A program made the position numbers and the translations under genes. Under the pieces are notes generated by a model. The model did not search any database, was not told the origin of the DNA, and worked only from the letters and a program-made list of their open reading frames with translations. From contig JAXJTE010000212.1 of the NCBI GenBank assembly GCA_036309765.1, forward strand, positions 26,145-90,144: DNA of 64,000 bases, written 5' to 3'. This stretch comes from Caryophanon sp036309765. Its GTDB lineage: Bacteria > Bacillota > Bacilli > Bacillales_A > Planococcaceae. Position 1 is the first letter of the stretch; each line of letters opens with the position of its first letter. Of this stretch, positions 34,593 to 42,791 are shown in pieces.

Positions 34593-35465
34593 ATGAGGGA
34601 TCAAGCAGAAAACTTACGCAGGAAATTGCTGCAAAGCCAAGGTAAATTAGGTCGCTCAGTCGCGGTAGTCAGCGGCAAAGGAGGCGTTGGTAAAAGTAAT
34701 TTTACAACGAATTTCTCATTAGAGCTTGTTAGAAGAGGGAAAAGAGTCATTATTGTTGATATGGACATTGGCATGGGGAATATTCATATTTTAATTGGGA
34801 AAAGCGCTTCGTATAGTTTGAAGGATTACTTAGAAGGTAATAAGTCACTAGAGGAAGTTATGTTAACGAGAGAAGACGGCTTATGCTACATTTCTGGAGG
34901 ATCAGGAATGTCGACGTTGCTTCAATGGACGGATACACAATTTGAGAAGCTCATTGAAGCATTTGAGTACTTGCAGCAGCAGTTTGATTATATTGTATTT
35001 GATATGGGCGCAGGTGCGACGAATTGGTCTTTAGATTTACTCGTTTCGGTCGATGATATAGTTGTTATTACGACTTCAGAACCAACATCGATTACAGATG
35101 CTTATTCCATGATGAAATATATTTATTTGAAGGATGCACAAAAAAACTTCTATTTAATTTGTAACCGTGTGTACGATGCTGAGGAAGGGCGCGAAACATT
35201 ACAGCGTTTGCGCACTGTAATGACAAACTTTTTACATAAAGAGGTCACGGTGCTTGGTTCATTGCCAGAAGAACCGCTTGTGCGCAAAGCTGTACAGCGT
35301 CAAGTACCGTTTTCAGAGCTTTACCCGAACGCACCGATTACACGGAAACTACAACAAATTGTGACGGCCTTTACAGAGCATCGAGCAGAAGAAGTACATG
35401 CGCCTGCAAAAGGGAGCAAGCTATTAACAAAATTACGTTCAATTTTTTTGAAAGGTCGTGATTAG
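34593..35465 (+). CDS. flhG: MinD-type ATPase FlhG (YlxH)
   Basis: Partner ATPase of FlhF that controls flagellar number and pattern and stimulates FlhF GTP hydrolysis. 290 residues. The N-terminal DQAENLRRKL is the FlhF-activating helix; the deviant Walker A is SGKGGVGKSNFTTNFSLELV; switch motifs VDMDIGMGNIHILIG and FDMGAGATNWSLDLL; a basic, hydrophobic C-terminal membrane-targeting helix LLTKLRSIFLKGRD. It lies 11 nt after flhF and directly abuts cheB. Confidence 0.95.
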   Translation: MRDQAENLRRKLLQSQGKLGRSVAVVSGKGGVGKSNFTTNFSLELVRRGKRVIIVDMDIGMGNIHILIGKSASYSLKDYLEGNKSLEEVMLTREDGLCYISGGSGMSTLLQWTDTQFEKLIEAFEYLQQQFDYIVFDMGAGATNWSLDLLVSVDDIVVITTSEPTSITDAYSMMKYIYLKDAQKNFYLICNRVYDAEEGRETLQRLRTVMTNFLHKEVTVLGSLPEEPLVRKAVQRQVPFSELYPNAPITRKLQQIVTAFTEHRAEEVHAPAKGSKLLTKLRSIFLKGRD

Positions 35466-36614
35466 GTGAGTTTGTCAAAAAAAAAATTATTAATTGTTGA
35501 TGATTCTGCCTTTATGCGGAAATTAATTAGCGATTTTTTTCAAAATCATCCAACAATCGAAGTGGTCGGCTCTGCACGTAACGGTAAAGATGCGCTCGTT
35601 AAAATTGAGCAGCTACGTCCAGACGTTGTGACGATGGATGTAGAGATGCCAATTATGAACGGCTTAGAAGCGGTGAAGCAAATTATGGATACGCAGCCAG
35701 TACCGATTGTCATGCTGTCAAGTACGACGCAGCAAGGGGCAGAAAATACGTTAATTGCGATGGAAAATGGAGCAGTGGATTTTATCGCGAAGCCAAGTGG
35801 TACGATTTCTCTTGATTTACATAAAATTCAAGAAGAACTCGTTCAAAAAATTGAGCAAGCTGTCAATGTTCCTATGCGCAATTTACGTAAAATGTCAACA
35901 AGCTATGCGCCGCGTACAACAGCAACACCGATACCGCCGAAGCCGAGAACACCGCAAGCACCGATTTTACCTGTGCGAAAGCCTGTCGTGCCACAGCCTG
36001 TTGTCACAAATCATACAGCTCAAAAATGGTCGCGTACATCGAAGAAAATCATCGTTATTGGCACATCTACTGGTGGACCACGAGCATTACAAGATGTCAT
36101 TACGAAAATTCCAGCCTCTGTGCAAGCGCCAATTTTAATTGTGCAGCACATGCCAGCTGGGTTTACGAAATCGCTTGCGAACCGACTAAATCAGCTAAGT
36201 GCCATCCAAGTAAAAGAAGCCGAACACGGTGATATTTTACAAAACGGCACAGCATACATAGCGCCTGGTGGGTATCATTTGAAATTACGTAAAGTTGGCA
36301 TGTCATTTGGTATCGTACTTGATAATGAGGAGCCACCGAAGTCAGGGCATCGTCCATCTGTTGATATTATGTTTGAAAGCGTAAGTCAATACGCAGATTT
36401 TGATAAAGTGGCAGTCATTATGACCGGTATGGGACATGATGGCGCACAAGGCTTGAAGGCATTAAAAAAGAGTGGCACAGTAATGGCAATTGCAGAATCT
36501 CAAAATACATGCATTGTGTATGGTATGCCAAAAGCAGCCGTAGAAACACAGCTTGTCGACGAAATAGCAGATGTTGATAATATTGCACAAACGATTATGA
36601 AATATGTACCTTAA
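35466..36614 (+). CDS. cheB: Chemoreceptor methylesterase CheB (GTG start)
   Basis: Removes methyl groups from (and deamidates) chemoreceptors when phosphorylated by CheA. Starts at GTG 35466, immediately after the flhG stop, with AAAGG at 35451-35455; 382 residues. Receiver domain with LLIVDDSAFMRK and phosphoacceptor Asp near 58 (VVTMDVEMPIMNG), a Pro-rich linker at about 150-185 (PIPPKPRTPQAPILPVRKP), and the esterase domain with nucleophile Ser in GTSTGGPRAL (near 200), His in VQHMPAGFTKSLANRL and Asp in TGMGHDGAQG. The catalytic triad is intact. Confidence 0.97.
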   Translation: MSLSKKKLLIVDDSAFMRKLISDFFQNHPTIEVVGSARNGKDALVKIEQLRPDVVTMDVEMPIMNGLEAVKQIMDTQPVPIVMLSSTTQQGAENTLIAMENGAVDFIAKPSGTISLDLHKIQEELVQKIEQAVNVPMRNLRKMSTSYAPRTTATPIPPKPRTPQAPILPVRKPVVPQPVVTNHTAQKWSRTSKKIIVIGTSTGGPRALQDVITKIPASVQAPILIVQHMPAGFTKSLANRLNQLSAIQVKEAEHGDILQNGTAYIAPGGYHLKLRKVGMSFGIVLDNEEPPKSGHRPSVDIMFESVSQYADFDKVAVIMTGMGHDGAQGLKALKKSGTVMAIAESQNTCIVYGMPKAAVETQLVDEIADVDNIAQTIMKYVP

Positions 36615-36628
36615 AGGGGGCCCTTTAG

Positions 36629-38677
36629 ATGGAAGTGAATCAATACTTAGAAATGTTCATCGATGAGAGTAAAGAGCATTTACAATCATGTAATGAGCAT
36701 TTACTAGACTTAGAAAAAAATCCGAACGACTTAGCAATTGTAAGTGAAATTTTCCGTTCTGCGCATACGTTAAAAGGTATGGCGGCAACGATGGGCTTTG
36801 AGGATTTAGCAGATTTAACACATAAGATGGAAAACGTTTTAGATGCGATTCGTAATGCGAAAATTATCGTAACATCAGACATTTTAGACGTTGTATTTGA
36901 ATCAGTAGATCATTTAGAAGAGATGGTCAACGATATTGCAGGCGGCGGAGATGGGAAGCGCGATGTTTCACAAACAGTTGAAAAGCTAAAACGTATCGAA
37001 GCGCAAGAGCCAATCGATGAGCCTGTTGCACCAGCAGCTACTGTAGAAGTTGAGCAAGCAGTTGAGTCAAAATTAAGCTTTGATACATTTGAAAAAACGG
37101 TTATTAACCAATCGTTTGACCAAGGCTTTACAGTGTATGAAATTTACGTGAAGCTACGCGACGATTGCTTATTAAAAGCAGCGCGTGTGTTCATGGTGTT
37201 TGAAATTTTAGAGAAGCTCGGCGAAGTCATTAAAGCAGTACCGACTGTGGAAAGATTAGAAGAAGAGCAATTCGATAGCGAGTTTTACGTAGCGTTTGTA
37301 TCGAAATCAGATACGGCGACAGTGCAAGATAAGCTATTAAAAGTATCAGAAGTAGAGCTAGTGGAAGTGACACCGGTTACGAAGGCACAATTTAATATGC
37401 CTGAGGAAGTGGAAGAAGCAGCACAACCTGCACCAACGCCTGTTCAGCAAGTAGAACCGGTTGCAGCACCAATAGCGCCACCAGCTGTAGAGGATAAAAA
37501 AGCGCCGACGAAAGCACCAGCAGCGATGAGTAAAACGATTCGTGTAAACATTGAGCGTTTAGATATTTTAATGAACTTATTTGAGGAGCTTGTTATTGAT
37601 CGTGGACGTTTACAATCAATCTCAAGTGAAGTAAACCATAGTGAATTAACAGAAACGGTTGAGCGTATGAGCCGTACGATGGGTGATTTACAAACAATCG
37701 TATTAACGATGCGCATGGTTCCAGTTGAAACAGTATTCAACCGCTTCCCGAAAATGGTTCGTCAAATTTCACGCGACTTAAACAAAAAGATTCGCTTAGA
37801 TGTCATCGGTGCAGAAACAGAGCTTGACCGTACTGTAATCGATGAAATTGGTGACCCACTTGTACATTTAATTCGTAACTCAGTGGATCACGGGATTGAG
37901 TCTCCTGAAGTGCGTCGTGCAAACGGCAAGCCAGAAGAAGGGATTGTACAACTTCGTGCATTCCATAGCGGTAACCACGTATTCATCGAAATTGAAGATG
38001 ATGGTGCGGGCGTAAACCGTGAAAAAGTATTAGGTAAAGCGATTGCTCGTGGCTTAGTTGCACCAGAAGTAGCACCGTCGTTATCAGATAAGCAAGTAGC
38101 TGAGTTCATCATGGCAGCAGGCTTCTCGACAGCGGACGTTATTTCAGACATTTCTGGTCGTGGTGTAGGGCTAGACGTAGTAAAAACGACAATCGAATCA
38201 CTCGGTGGTCAAATTTCAATCGATTCAACGCAAGGAAAAGGATCGACATTCTCGATTCAATTACCGTTAACGTTATCGATCATTTCGGTAATGCTTGTTG
38301 AAATCGAAAAAGAAATTTATGCGATTCCATTATCATCAATTATCGAAACGTCTATTATTCGCACGTCAGATATTTTAAATGCGCATAACCAAAAAGTAAT
38401 TGATTTCCGTGGCAAAGTTGTACCGCTTGTGTTCTTAGAGGAAATTTTTGAAGTGCCGCGTACAGAGCCAGTAAACGACGGTTTCCATTCAGTTGTCATT
38501 GTGCGTAAAAATGATAAGCTTGCAGGTCTTGTTGTTGATTCGTTCATCGGTCAGCAGGAGATTGTATTAAAATCTTTAGGAAATTACTTAACAAATATTT
38601 TTGCCATTTCAGGTGCAACAATTTTAGGTAACGGTAAAGTAGCGTTAATTGTTGACTGTAATGCATTAATTAAGTAA
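36629..38677 (+). CDS. cheA: Chemotaxis histidine kinase CheA
   Basis: Sensor kinase that phosphorylates CheY and CheB. 682 residues in the usual order: P1 phosphotransfer with His46 (FRSAHTLKGMAATMGF), P2 near 155-250, an acidic/Pro-rich linker, P3 dimerisation helices (IERLDILMNLFEELVIDRGR), P4 kinase with N box HLIRNSVDHGIESP, G1 IEIEDDGAGV and G2 SGRGVGLDVV with GKGSTFSIQLPLTL, and P5 CheW-like domain at the end. AAAGGGGG precedes ATG. Confidence 0.97.
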   Translation: MEVNQYLEMFIDESKEHLQSCNEHLLDLEKNPNDLAIVSEIFRSAHTLKGMAATMGFEDLADLTHKMENVLDAIRNAKIIVTSDILDVVFESVDHLEEMVNDIAGGGDGKRDVSQTVEKLKRIEAQEPIDEPVAPAATVEVEQAVESKLSFDTFEKTVINQSFDQGFTVYEIYVKLRDDCLLKAARVFMVFEILEKLGEVIKAVPTVERLEEEQFDSEFYVAFVSKSDTATVQDKLLKVSEVELVEVTPVTKAQFNMPEEVEEAAQPAPTPVQQVEPVAAPIAPPAVEDKKAPTKAPAAMSKTIRVNIERLDILMNLFEELVIDRGRLQSISSEVNHSELTETVERMSRTMGDLQTIVLTMRMVPVETVFNRFPKMVRQISRDLNKKIRLDVIGAETELDRTVIDEIGDPLVHLIRNSVDHGIESPEVRRANGKPEEGIVQLRAFHSGNHVFIEIEDDGAGVNREKVLGKAIARGLVAPEVAPSLSDKQVAEFIMAAGFSTADVISDISGRGVGLDVVKTTIESLGGQISIDSTQGKGSTFSIQLPLTLSIISVMLVEIEKEIYAIPLSSIIETSIIRTSDILNAHNQKVIDFRGKVVPLVFLEEIFEVPRTEPVNDGFHSVVIVRKNDKLAGLVVDSFIGQQEIVLKSLGNYLTNIFAISGATILGNGKVALIVDCNALIK

Positions 38678-38692
38678 GGCGGGGTGAATGAC

Positions 38693-39133
38693 ATGACAAA
38701 CACAACAGAAGTTGAATCAATGAAAGTAATCGTCTTTCAATTAGCGGATAAAGAGTATGCGGTGCCGGTTGCGCAAGTACGAGGCATTGAGAAACTAATG
38801 CACATTACACGCGTTCCGAAAACACCACATTACGTGAAAGGTGTTATTAACTTACGCGGTGTCGTAACGCCAATTATTGATTTACGTGAGCGCTTTAGCT
38901 TACCGTTACCAGCAGACGAGGAAACGACACGTATTATTATTATTCAATTAGAAGATATGGAAGTCGGATTCGTTGTCGATTCTGCAAATGACGTATTAGA
39001 CATTGCAATGGACACAATTGAGCCGCAACCAGAAGTCGTTGGATCATACGAGGAAGAGTTCATTTCAGGTGTAGCGAAAATTGATAAGCGTTTATTAATT
39101 TTATTACATTTAGAAAAAGTACTCATTATGTAG
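38693..39133 (+). CDS. cheW: Chemotaxis coupling protein CheW
   Basis: Couples receptors to CheA. GTG 38684 lies within the ribosome site AAGGCGGGGTG; ATG 38693 at six nt is chosen (146 residues). CheW fold: KVIVFQLADKEYAVPVAQVR, IEKLMHITRVPKTPHYVKGV, INLRGVVTPIIDLRERFSLP, and VGFVVDSANDVLDI. It lies between cheA and cheC. Confidence 0.96.
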   Translation: MTNTTEVESMKVIVFQLADKEYAVPVAQVRGIEKLMHITRVPKTPHYVKGVINLRGVVTPIIDLRERFSLPLPADEETTRIIIIQLEDMEVGFVVDSANDVLDIAMDTIEPQPEVVGSYEEEFISGVAKIDKRLLILLHLEKVLIM

Positions 39134-39149
39134 TAAAGTAGGCGATATT

Positions 39150-39782
39150 ATGACCGAAGAAACGTCCATTACGTCGCTCCATTTAGATGTATTAAAAGAG
39201 GTTGGCAACATCGGCGCTGCACATGCAGCGACGGCGTTGTCCGACCTTTTACAAAAAAAGATTGATATGCATGTTCCGAGTGTTCAGACGGTATCGTTTG
39301 AAGAAATGATGGAACTAGCAGGTGGAGCAGAAGAAGTTGTAGTTGGAATTTTCCTTCGTATTGAAGGCGATGCAGATGGAAGTATGTTTTTCATATTACC
39401 TGTAGAACAAGCGAATCACTTTATTCGTGGTTTAATTCATGATGACACATTTGATTTATACAATCCACCTGTGTCAGAGCTTGGATTATCGGCGATGCAA
39501 GAGATGGGCAATATTTTATCAGGGTCGTATTTATCTGCATTATCTGATTTTACAGGGCTAAAGTTATATCCAACTGTACCAGGGTTGAGTATTGATATGT
39601 TCGGAGCAATTATTAGCATCGGTTTAATTGATTTATCATATGTGACAGATCAAGTAATTGTTATTAATACGTCAATCTTTGAAGAAAGCGAGGAAGTACG
39701 TCAGTCGTTAAAAGGAAATTTCTTTTTATTGCCGGATCCTCAAACTTTTATGAAAATTTTTAAGGCGCTTGGGGTAGCGTAA
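39150..39782 (+). CDS. cheC: CheY-P phosphatase CheC
   Basis: Dephosphorylates CheY-P and binds CheD. 210 residues with two phosphatase helices carrying Glu and Asn: LDVLKEVGNIGAAHAATALS and LSAMQEMGNILSGSYLSALS. Both sites look intact. The C-terminal helix region binds CheD in the known T. maritima complex. It is followed by cheD after one nt, consistent with the CheC/CheD/CheY-P feedback loop of Bacillus-type chemotaxis. Confidence 0.96.
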   Translation: MTEETSITSLHLDVLKEVGNIGAAHAATALSDLLQKKIDMHVPSVQTVSFEEMMELAGGAEEVVVGIFLRIEGDADGSMFFILPVEQANHFIRGLIHDDTFDLYNPPVSELGLSAMQEMGNILSGSYLSALSDFTGLKLYPTVPGLSIDMFGAIISIGLIDLSYVTDQVIVINTSIFEESEEVRQSLKGNFFLLPDPQTFMKIFKALGVA

Positions 39783-39783
39783 T

Positions 39784-40275
39784 ATGCTAACGAATAACCA
39801 AGTTGTGAAAGTAGGCATTGCTCAAATGGATGTAGCAAAAGAGCCTTTAACGATCCGAACATCGGGATTAGGTTCATGTGTTGGAGTGGTGCTGTATGAT
39901 GAATCAAAAAAAATCGCAGGACTTGTCCATGTGATGTTGCCAGATTCTGCGCTTAATCGTACGACACAAATCAACGAAGCTAAATTTGCCGATACAGGTG
40001 TAGTGGCAATGGCGGATATATTAAAAAGACAAGGCGCGTTACGTTTGAAGGCAAAAATCGCGGGAGGTGCGCAGATGTTTCAGTTTTCATCGGATAAAGA
40101 TTCGATGCGCATTGGTCCAAGAAATGTCGAAGCTGTGAAAGCACAGCTGCGCAAATTGGCTATTCAACTAGTAGCAGAAGATACTGGTGGCAATAGCGGA
40201 CGAACTATTGAATTTGATCCAACGACGTCAATTTTGCATATTCGCACAGTGAATCAAGGAGTGAAACAGCTATGA
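39784..40275 (+). CDS. cheD: Chemoreceptor glutamine deamidase CheD
   Basis: Deamidates receptor glutamines and, with CheC, provides adaptation. 163 residues. The catalytic Cys is in LGSCVGVVLYDE, His in AGLVHVMLPDS, followed by the conserved KFADTGVVAMADIL and AKIAGGAQMF segments. It overlaps the following small membrane-protein gene by 4 nt. Confidence 0.96.
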   Translation: MLTNNQVVKVGIAQMDVAKEPLTIRTSGLGSCVGVVLYDESKKIAGLVHVMLPDSALNRTTQINEAKFADTGVVAMADILKRQGALRLKAKIAGGAQMFQFSSDKDSMRIGPRNVEAVKAQLRKLAIQLVAEDTGGNSGRTIEFDPTTSILHIRTVNQGVKQL

Positions 40276-40628
40276 CGTTATATGGAAGTATTTTTTATAA
40301 TTGCTGGATTGCATTGGCTGCATTTTCCGTGCATTTTTTCCTTGCCATGCAATCGCCTTATGTGACACCAAACGTGTTATTTGGTAGCTTTGCAACAGCA
40401 ATTATTGCCTTTTTTGCAGCATACATTATTCGTTACATTATTTCATATGCGATGTATACACCAGAACCAGCAACGGATGAAGATGCATTGAGCGCTCAAC
40501 AGCAAGAGGACGCATTAAACATGCAAGACAACAATTCAACCGTTGAGTTTAATGATGAAAACTCCGAAGAAATCGCGGAAGTTGTACGAACGATGTTGAA
40601 TAAAGAGGAGCCGACAGTGGCGAAATGA
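40272..40628 (+). CDS. Two-helix membrane protein of unknown function, last gene of fla/che unit
   Basis: 118 residues, not recognised. Two predicted membrane helices at about 8-26 (FYNCWIALAAFSVHFFLAM) and 36-60 (FGSFATAIIAFFAAYIIRYI), then a ~55-residue acidic, Gln/Asn/Glu-rich tail ending VVRTMLNKEEPTVAK. The ATG overlaps the cheD stop (ATGA), so it is co-translated with the chemotaxis genes; a terminator follows. B. subtilis has sigD directly after cheD, so this gene is extra relative to that order. A motility role is inferred only from coupling. Confidence 0.8.
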   Translation: MTLYGSIFYNCWIALAAFSVHFFLAMQSPYVTPNVLFGSFATAIIAFFAAYIIRYIISYAMYTPEPATDEDALSAQQQEDALNMQDNNSTVEFNDENSEEIAEVVRTMLNKEEPTVAK

Positions 40629-40634
40629 TAAAGT

Positions 40635-40670
40635 ACTACAGTATTATTTACTGTAGTCTTTTTCTTTTTT
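40635..40670 (+). terminator. Intrinsic terminator at the end of the fla/che unit
   Basis: ACTACAGT (40635-40642) and ACTGTAGT (40650-40657) form a perfect 8-bp stem with a 7-nt loop, followed by a T-rich run with two interrupting C. It separates sigD from the genes upstream. Confidence 0.82.
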
Positions 40671-40748
40671 ACGGGTTATGATTCAAGAAAGTGGGTTCAT
40701 CATCGTAAGCTGGGGTTGACGTTTGAACATGAATGTTGCTTGGAACAA

Positions 40749-40793
40749 GAGGCGGACTCCAGGCTCAAGCCACGCTCGCGGAAAGCCTGCCTC
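40749..40793. repeat. Internally deleted copy of a dispersed intergenic repeat
   Basis: GAGGCGGACTCCAG joins directly to GCTCAAG(C)CACG, then CTCGCGGAAAGC and CTGCCTC. The second copy at 63783 has the same left end, but about 55 further bases lie before GGCTCAAG. The ends are imperfectly inverted (GAGGCGGAC versus GCCTGCCTC). The 430-nt gap between 40629 and 41058 holds a terminator, this repeat, otherwise AT-rich sequence, and the sigD promoter. Confidence 0.65.
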
Positions 40794-40993
40794 GATGTGA
40801 AGAGCCGACTAATAAAACACTAAAATACATTCACCATCTATATAGTAATGATGAGCTGTTTGAAGTTGAAAAAAATTTGATATTTTTGGTCGGAAAAAGG
40901 GGTATAAGAAAAGAAAAAAGAAAAATATATGACATTTTTCGGAAAAAAATTATCGTGCAGCTATATGTTTAGCACAAATTACGTAAGGTAAAA

Positions 40994-41023
40994 TAGAAAG
41001 TTGTATGTTACATTTGATATAAT
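40994..41023 (+). promoter_or_regulatory. Extended -10 sigma-A promoter of sigD
   Basis: TATAAT (41018-41023) is a perfect -10 preceded by TG-A (extended -10). TAGAAA at 40994-40999 is a four-of-six -35 at 18 nt. The start point would lie about 30 nt before the sigD ATG. Confidence 0.68.
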
Positions 41024-41058
41024 AGACGGAAAGGATTCATGAAGGAAGAGGTGGTTTC

Positions 41059-41829
41059 ATGACTCAAGCAAAATCCGAAGAACAAAAGCTTTGGATGCGT
41101 TGGGCAAAAGACAAAGACCCACTAGTTGGCGATATTTTAGTGAAAAAATATACGCCTCTCGTTTCTTATCATGTGCAACGCATAGCAGCAGGCTTGCCTA
41201 AAAATGTATCACGAGATGATTTAACGAGCTTAGGGATGATGGGGTTATTTGATGCGTTAAATAAATTTGATATTCAGCGAGATTTAAAGTTCGATACGTA
41301 TGCATCGTTTCGTGTACGTGGTGCGATTATTGATGGCTTGCGAAAAGAGGACTGGCTACCGCGTTCAGCACGTGAAAAAGCGAAGAAGCTTGATGTGCAG
41401 ATTGAATCGCTTGAGCAGCAATTAATGCGTCACGTAACACCAGAAGAAATTGCAGCGCATGCGAATTTATCGGTGGATGAAGTGTATCAAACGGTGCAGG
41501 AGCATTTCTTCTCGAATGTATTATCCATTAACGAGCAGTTTGATGACCAAGAAGAAGCAGAAGGGAAGTCATTTGTCATTCGAGATGATACGATGAAAAC
41601 GCCGGAGCAGCAGGTTGTGAAAACAGAGTTAATTCAGGATTTAATGGAAAATATCGGGAAGTTAAATGAGAAGGAACAGCTTGTGCTAAGTTTATTTTAT
41701 ACAGAGGAATTAACGTTAACGGAGATTGGTGACATTTTAGGGTTATCGACGTCGCGTATTTCGCAAATCCATTCAAAAGCGTTATTTAAGTTACGCAAGC
41801 TACTCATGACAGAAATGTTAAATGCGTAA
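41059..41829 (+). CDS. sigD: Flagellar sigma factor sigma-D (FliA/SigD)
   Basis: Sigma-28-type factor for late flagellar, chemotaxis and autolysin genes. 256 residues: region 2 (LVSYHVQRIAAGLPKNVSRD, then LTSLGMMGLFDALNKFD, DLKFDTYASFRVRGAIIDGL), region 3 (DWLPRSAREKAKKLD; RHVTPEEIAAHANLSVDEVY) and region 4 with the helix-turn-helix LTEIGDILGLSTSRISQIHS. GGAAGAGGTGG precedes ATG. A terminator and an own promoter lie upstream, so expression need not depend on read-through of the fla/che unit. Confidence 0.97.
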   Translation: MTQAKSEEQKLWMRWAKDKDPLVGDILVKKYTPLVSYHVQRIAAGLPKNVSRDDLTSLGMMGLFDALNKFDIQRDLKFDTYASFRVRGAIIDGLRKEDWLPRSAREKAKKLDVQIESLEQQLMRHVTPEEIAAHANLSVDEVYQTVQEHFFSNVLSINEQFDDQEEAEGKSFVIRDDTMKTPEQQVVKTELIQDLMENIGKLNEKEQLVLSLFYTEELTLTEIGDILGLSTSRISQIHSKALFKLRKLLMTEMLNA

Positions 41830-41841
41830 GGGGTTGATTGT

Positions 41842-42147
41842 ATGAGTTTAAAAGCAGTCGAATTGCAAATTGCGATTCCAAAAACATTTGATGCAGGAAA
41901 AGTCGTTGAGCAACAGCAGCAGCACATTGCGAACCAGCAGATGCATGCCAATGAAGCGTTGAAGCGAGAAGTCGAGCGTCAGCAAACAATCGTCAATGAA
42001 ACAGAAGGATTAATGAACATTGACGGTGATGAGGAAAAAAAGCGTGAGCAAGAGCGTGAAGAGCAAGAGCGTAAAAAGCAGCTTGCATTAGCAAAGAAAA
42101 AAGCGAAGCATCCGTTCAAAGGGAATTTTGTCGATTTCAGTGGATGA
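41842..42147 (+). CDS. Charged coiled-coil protein of unknown function between sigD and swrB
   Basis: 101 residues, not recognised. The N-terminal ~20 residues (MSLKAVELQIAIPKTFDAGK) precede a Gln-rich helix (VVEQQQQHIANQQMHANEAL), an Ile/Asp break, and a strongly charged helix of Glu/Lys/Arg (EKKREQEREEQERKKQLALA). The tail HPFKGNFVDFSG is distinct and looks conserved-type rather than random. AAGGGG 11 nt upstream of ATG supports translation. It lies 12 nt after sigD and so is co-transcribed with it. I do not recall a counterpart in B. subtilis. No membrane segment or signal. Confidence 0.78.
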   Translation: MSLKAVELQIAIPKTFDAGKVVEQQQQHIANQQMHANEALKREVERQQTIVNETEGLMNIDGDEEKKREQEREEQERKKQLALAKKKAKHPFKGNFVDFSG

Positions 42148-42176
42148 TATTGCATATGAAAATAAACAAAGAAAGC

Positions 42177-42230
42177 GAGGTGACAACTGTTTCCGAAACA
42201 AGTAACTGCTTGTGTACGTAACAGTAAAGT
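42177..42230 (+). promoter_or_regulatory. Hairpin-separated Shine-Dalgarno of the swrB-like gene
   Basis: GAGGTGA (42177-42183) is the only good ribosome site, 47 nt before ATG 42231. ACTGTT (42186-42191) pairs with AACAGT (42220-42225), and inside it ACAAG (42198-42202) pairs with CTTGT (42209-42213). Folding leaves two bases before and five after the stem. In-frame stop TAA at 42225 excludes an earlier start. A 13-codon frame from GTG 42180 could also use this region. Confidence 0.45.
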
Positions 42231-42767
42231 ATGATTGCAGCAATCGTCGCCTTATTTATTTTAGTCATCATCGCATTTGCGGTCATTTTAATGCTGTACA
42301 TGAAAGTGTCTCAGCTAAAAGGGCTAGAGAAAAAACAGCAAATTATGATGCGTGAGATGGATCAGCTTGTGAGCGCATATTTAGTCGAGATGCGTGAGGA
42401 AAATAATCGTCTGTTAGGAGAGCTTCAGCAAACGAAACCAAAATCGATTTTCAATGAGCCGATTCAGCCGGTGAAAAAACCGGCCGCGCCGTACGTACCG
42501 CCAATTCCAGAAGAAGCGGTCGTTGTGGAAACGACATTTGACAAGCCAGTTGTGCCAAAGAATGTGGTGGCAAATGCGTATATGAGCCAGCCACCGAAAA
42601 AGAAAAAGAAGACGTTTGATGAGGCATTGCAACAAGCTGTGCCGATTCATCCGCCGACAAGTGAAGTGCATGCCCTCGCAGCAGAAGGTAAGAGCATTGA
42701 GGAAATTGCGCGTACACTTGGTAAAGGGAAAACAGAGGTTGAGTTATTATTAAAGTTCCGTGCGTAA
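42231..42767 (+). CDS. swrB: SwrB-like swarming/export activator
   Basis: 178 residues: one N-terminal membrane helix (residues 1-24, IAAIVALFILVIIAFAVILM), a short coiled coil (LEKKQQIMMREMDQLVSAYL then VEMREENNRLLGELQQ), a Pro-rich linker with a KKKKK patch, and a C-terminal helix-turn-helix-like end (VHALAAEGKSIEEIARTLGK, then GKTEVELLLKFRA). This layout and the place between sigD and rpsB match B. subtilis SwrB, which promotes FliF/FliG polymerisation and export activation. Assignment rests on synteny and architecture. The start is forced by an upstream in-frame stop. The terminator stem overlaps its 3' end. Confidence 0.72.
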   Translation: MIAAIVALFILVIIAFAVILMLYMKVSQLKGLEKKQQIMMREMDQLVSAYLVEMREENNRLLGELQQTKPKSIFNEPIQPVKKPAAPYVPPIPEEAVVVETTFDKPVVPKNVVANAYMSQPPKKKKKTFDEALQQAVPIHPPTSEVHALAAEGKSIEEIARTLGKGKTEVELLLKFRA

Positions 42768-42791
42768 AATGGTTGCGCACGGCTTTTTTTT
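42758..42791 (+). terminator. Intrinsic terminator after swrB
   Basis: CCGTGCG (42758-42764) pairs with CGCACGG (42776-42782), loop 11 nt, followed by C and eight T. The left arm overlaps the last codons of swrB. Confidence 0.88.

Noticed and set aside
40733..40972. 79-codon open frame in the gap before sigD
   Set aside because: Its first third runs through the intergenic repeat, it has no ribosome site or family resemblance, and the terminator and promoter on both sides explain the region as non-coding.
42177..42221. 13-codon leader peptide from GTG 42180 as a called gene
   Set aside because: The GTG lies within the Shine-Dalgarno itself and has no good ribosome site of its own; kept only as an alternative explanation in the swrB finding.
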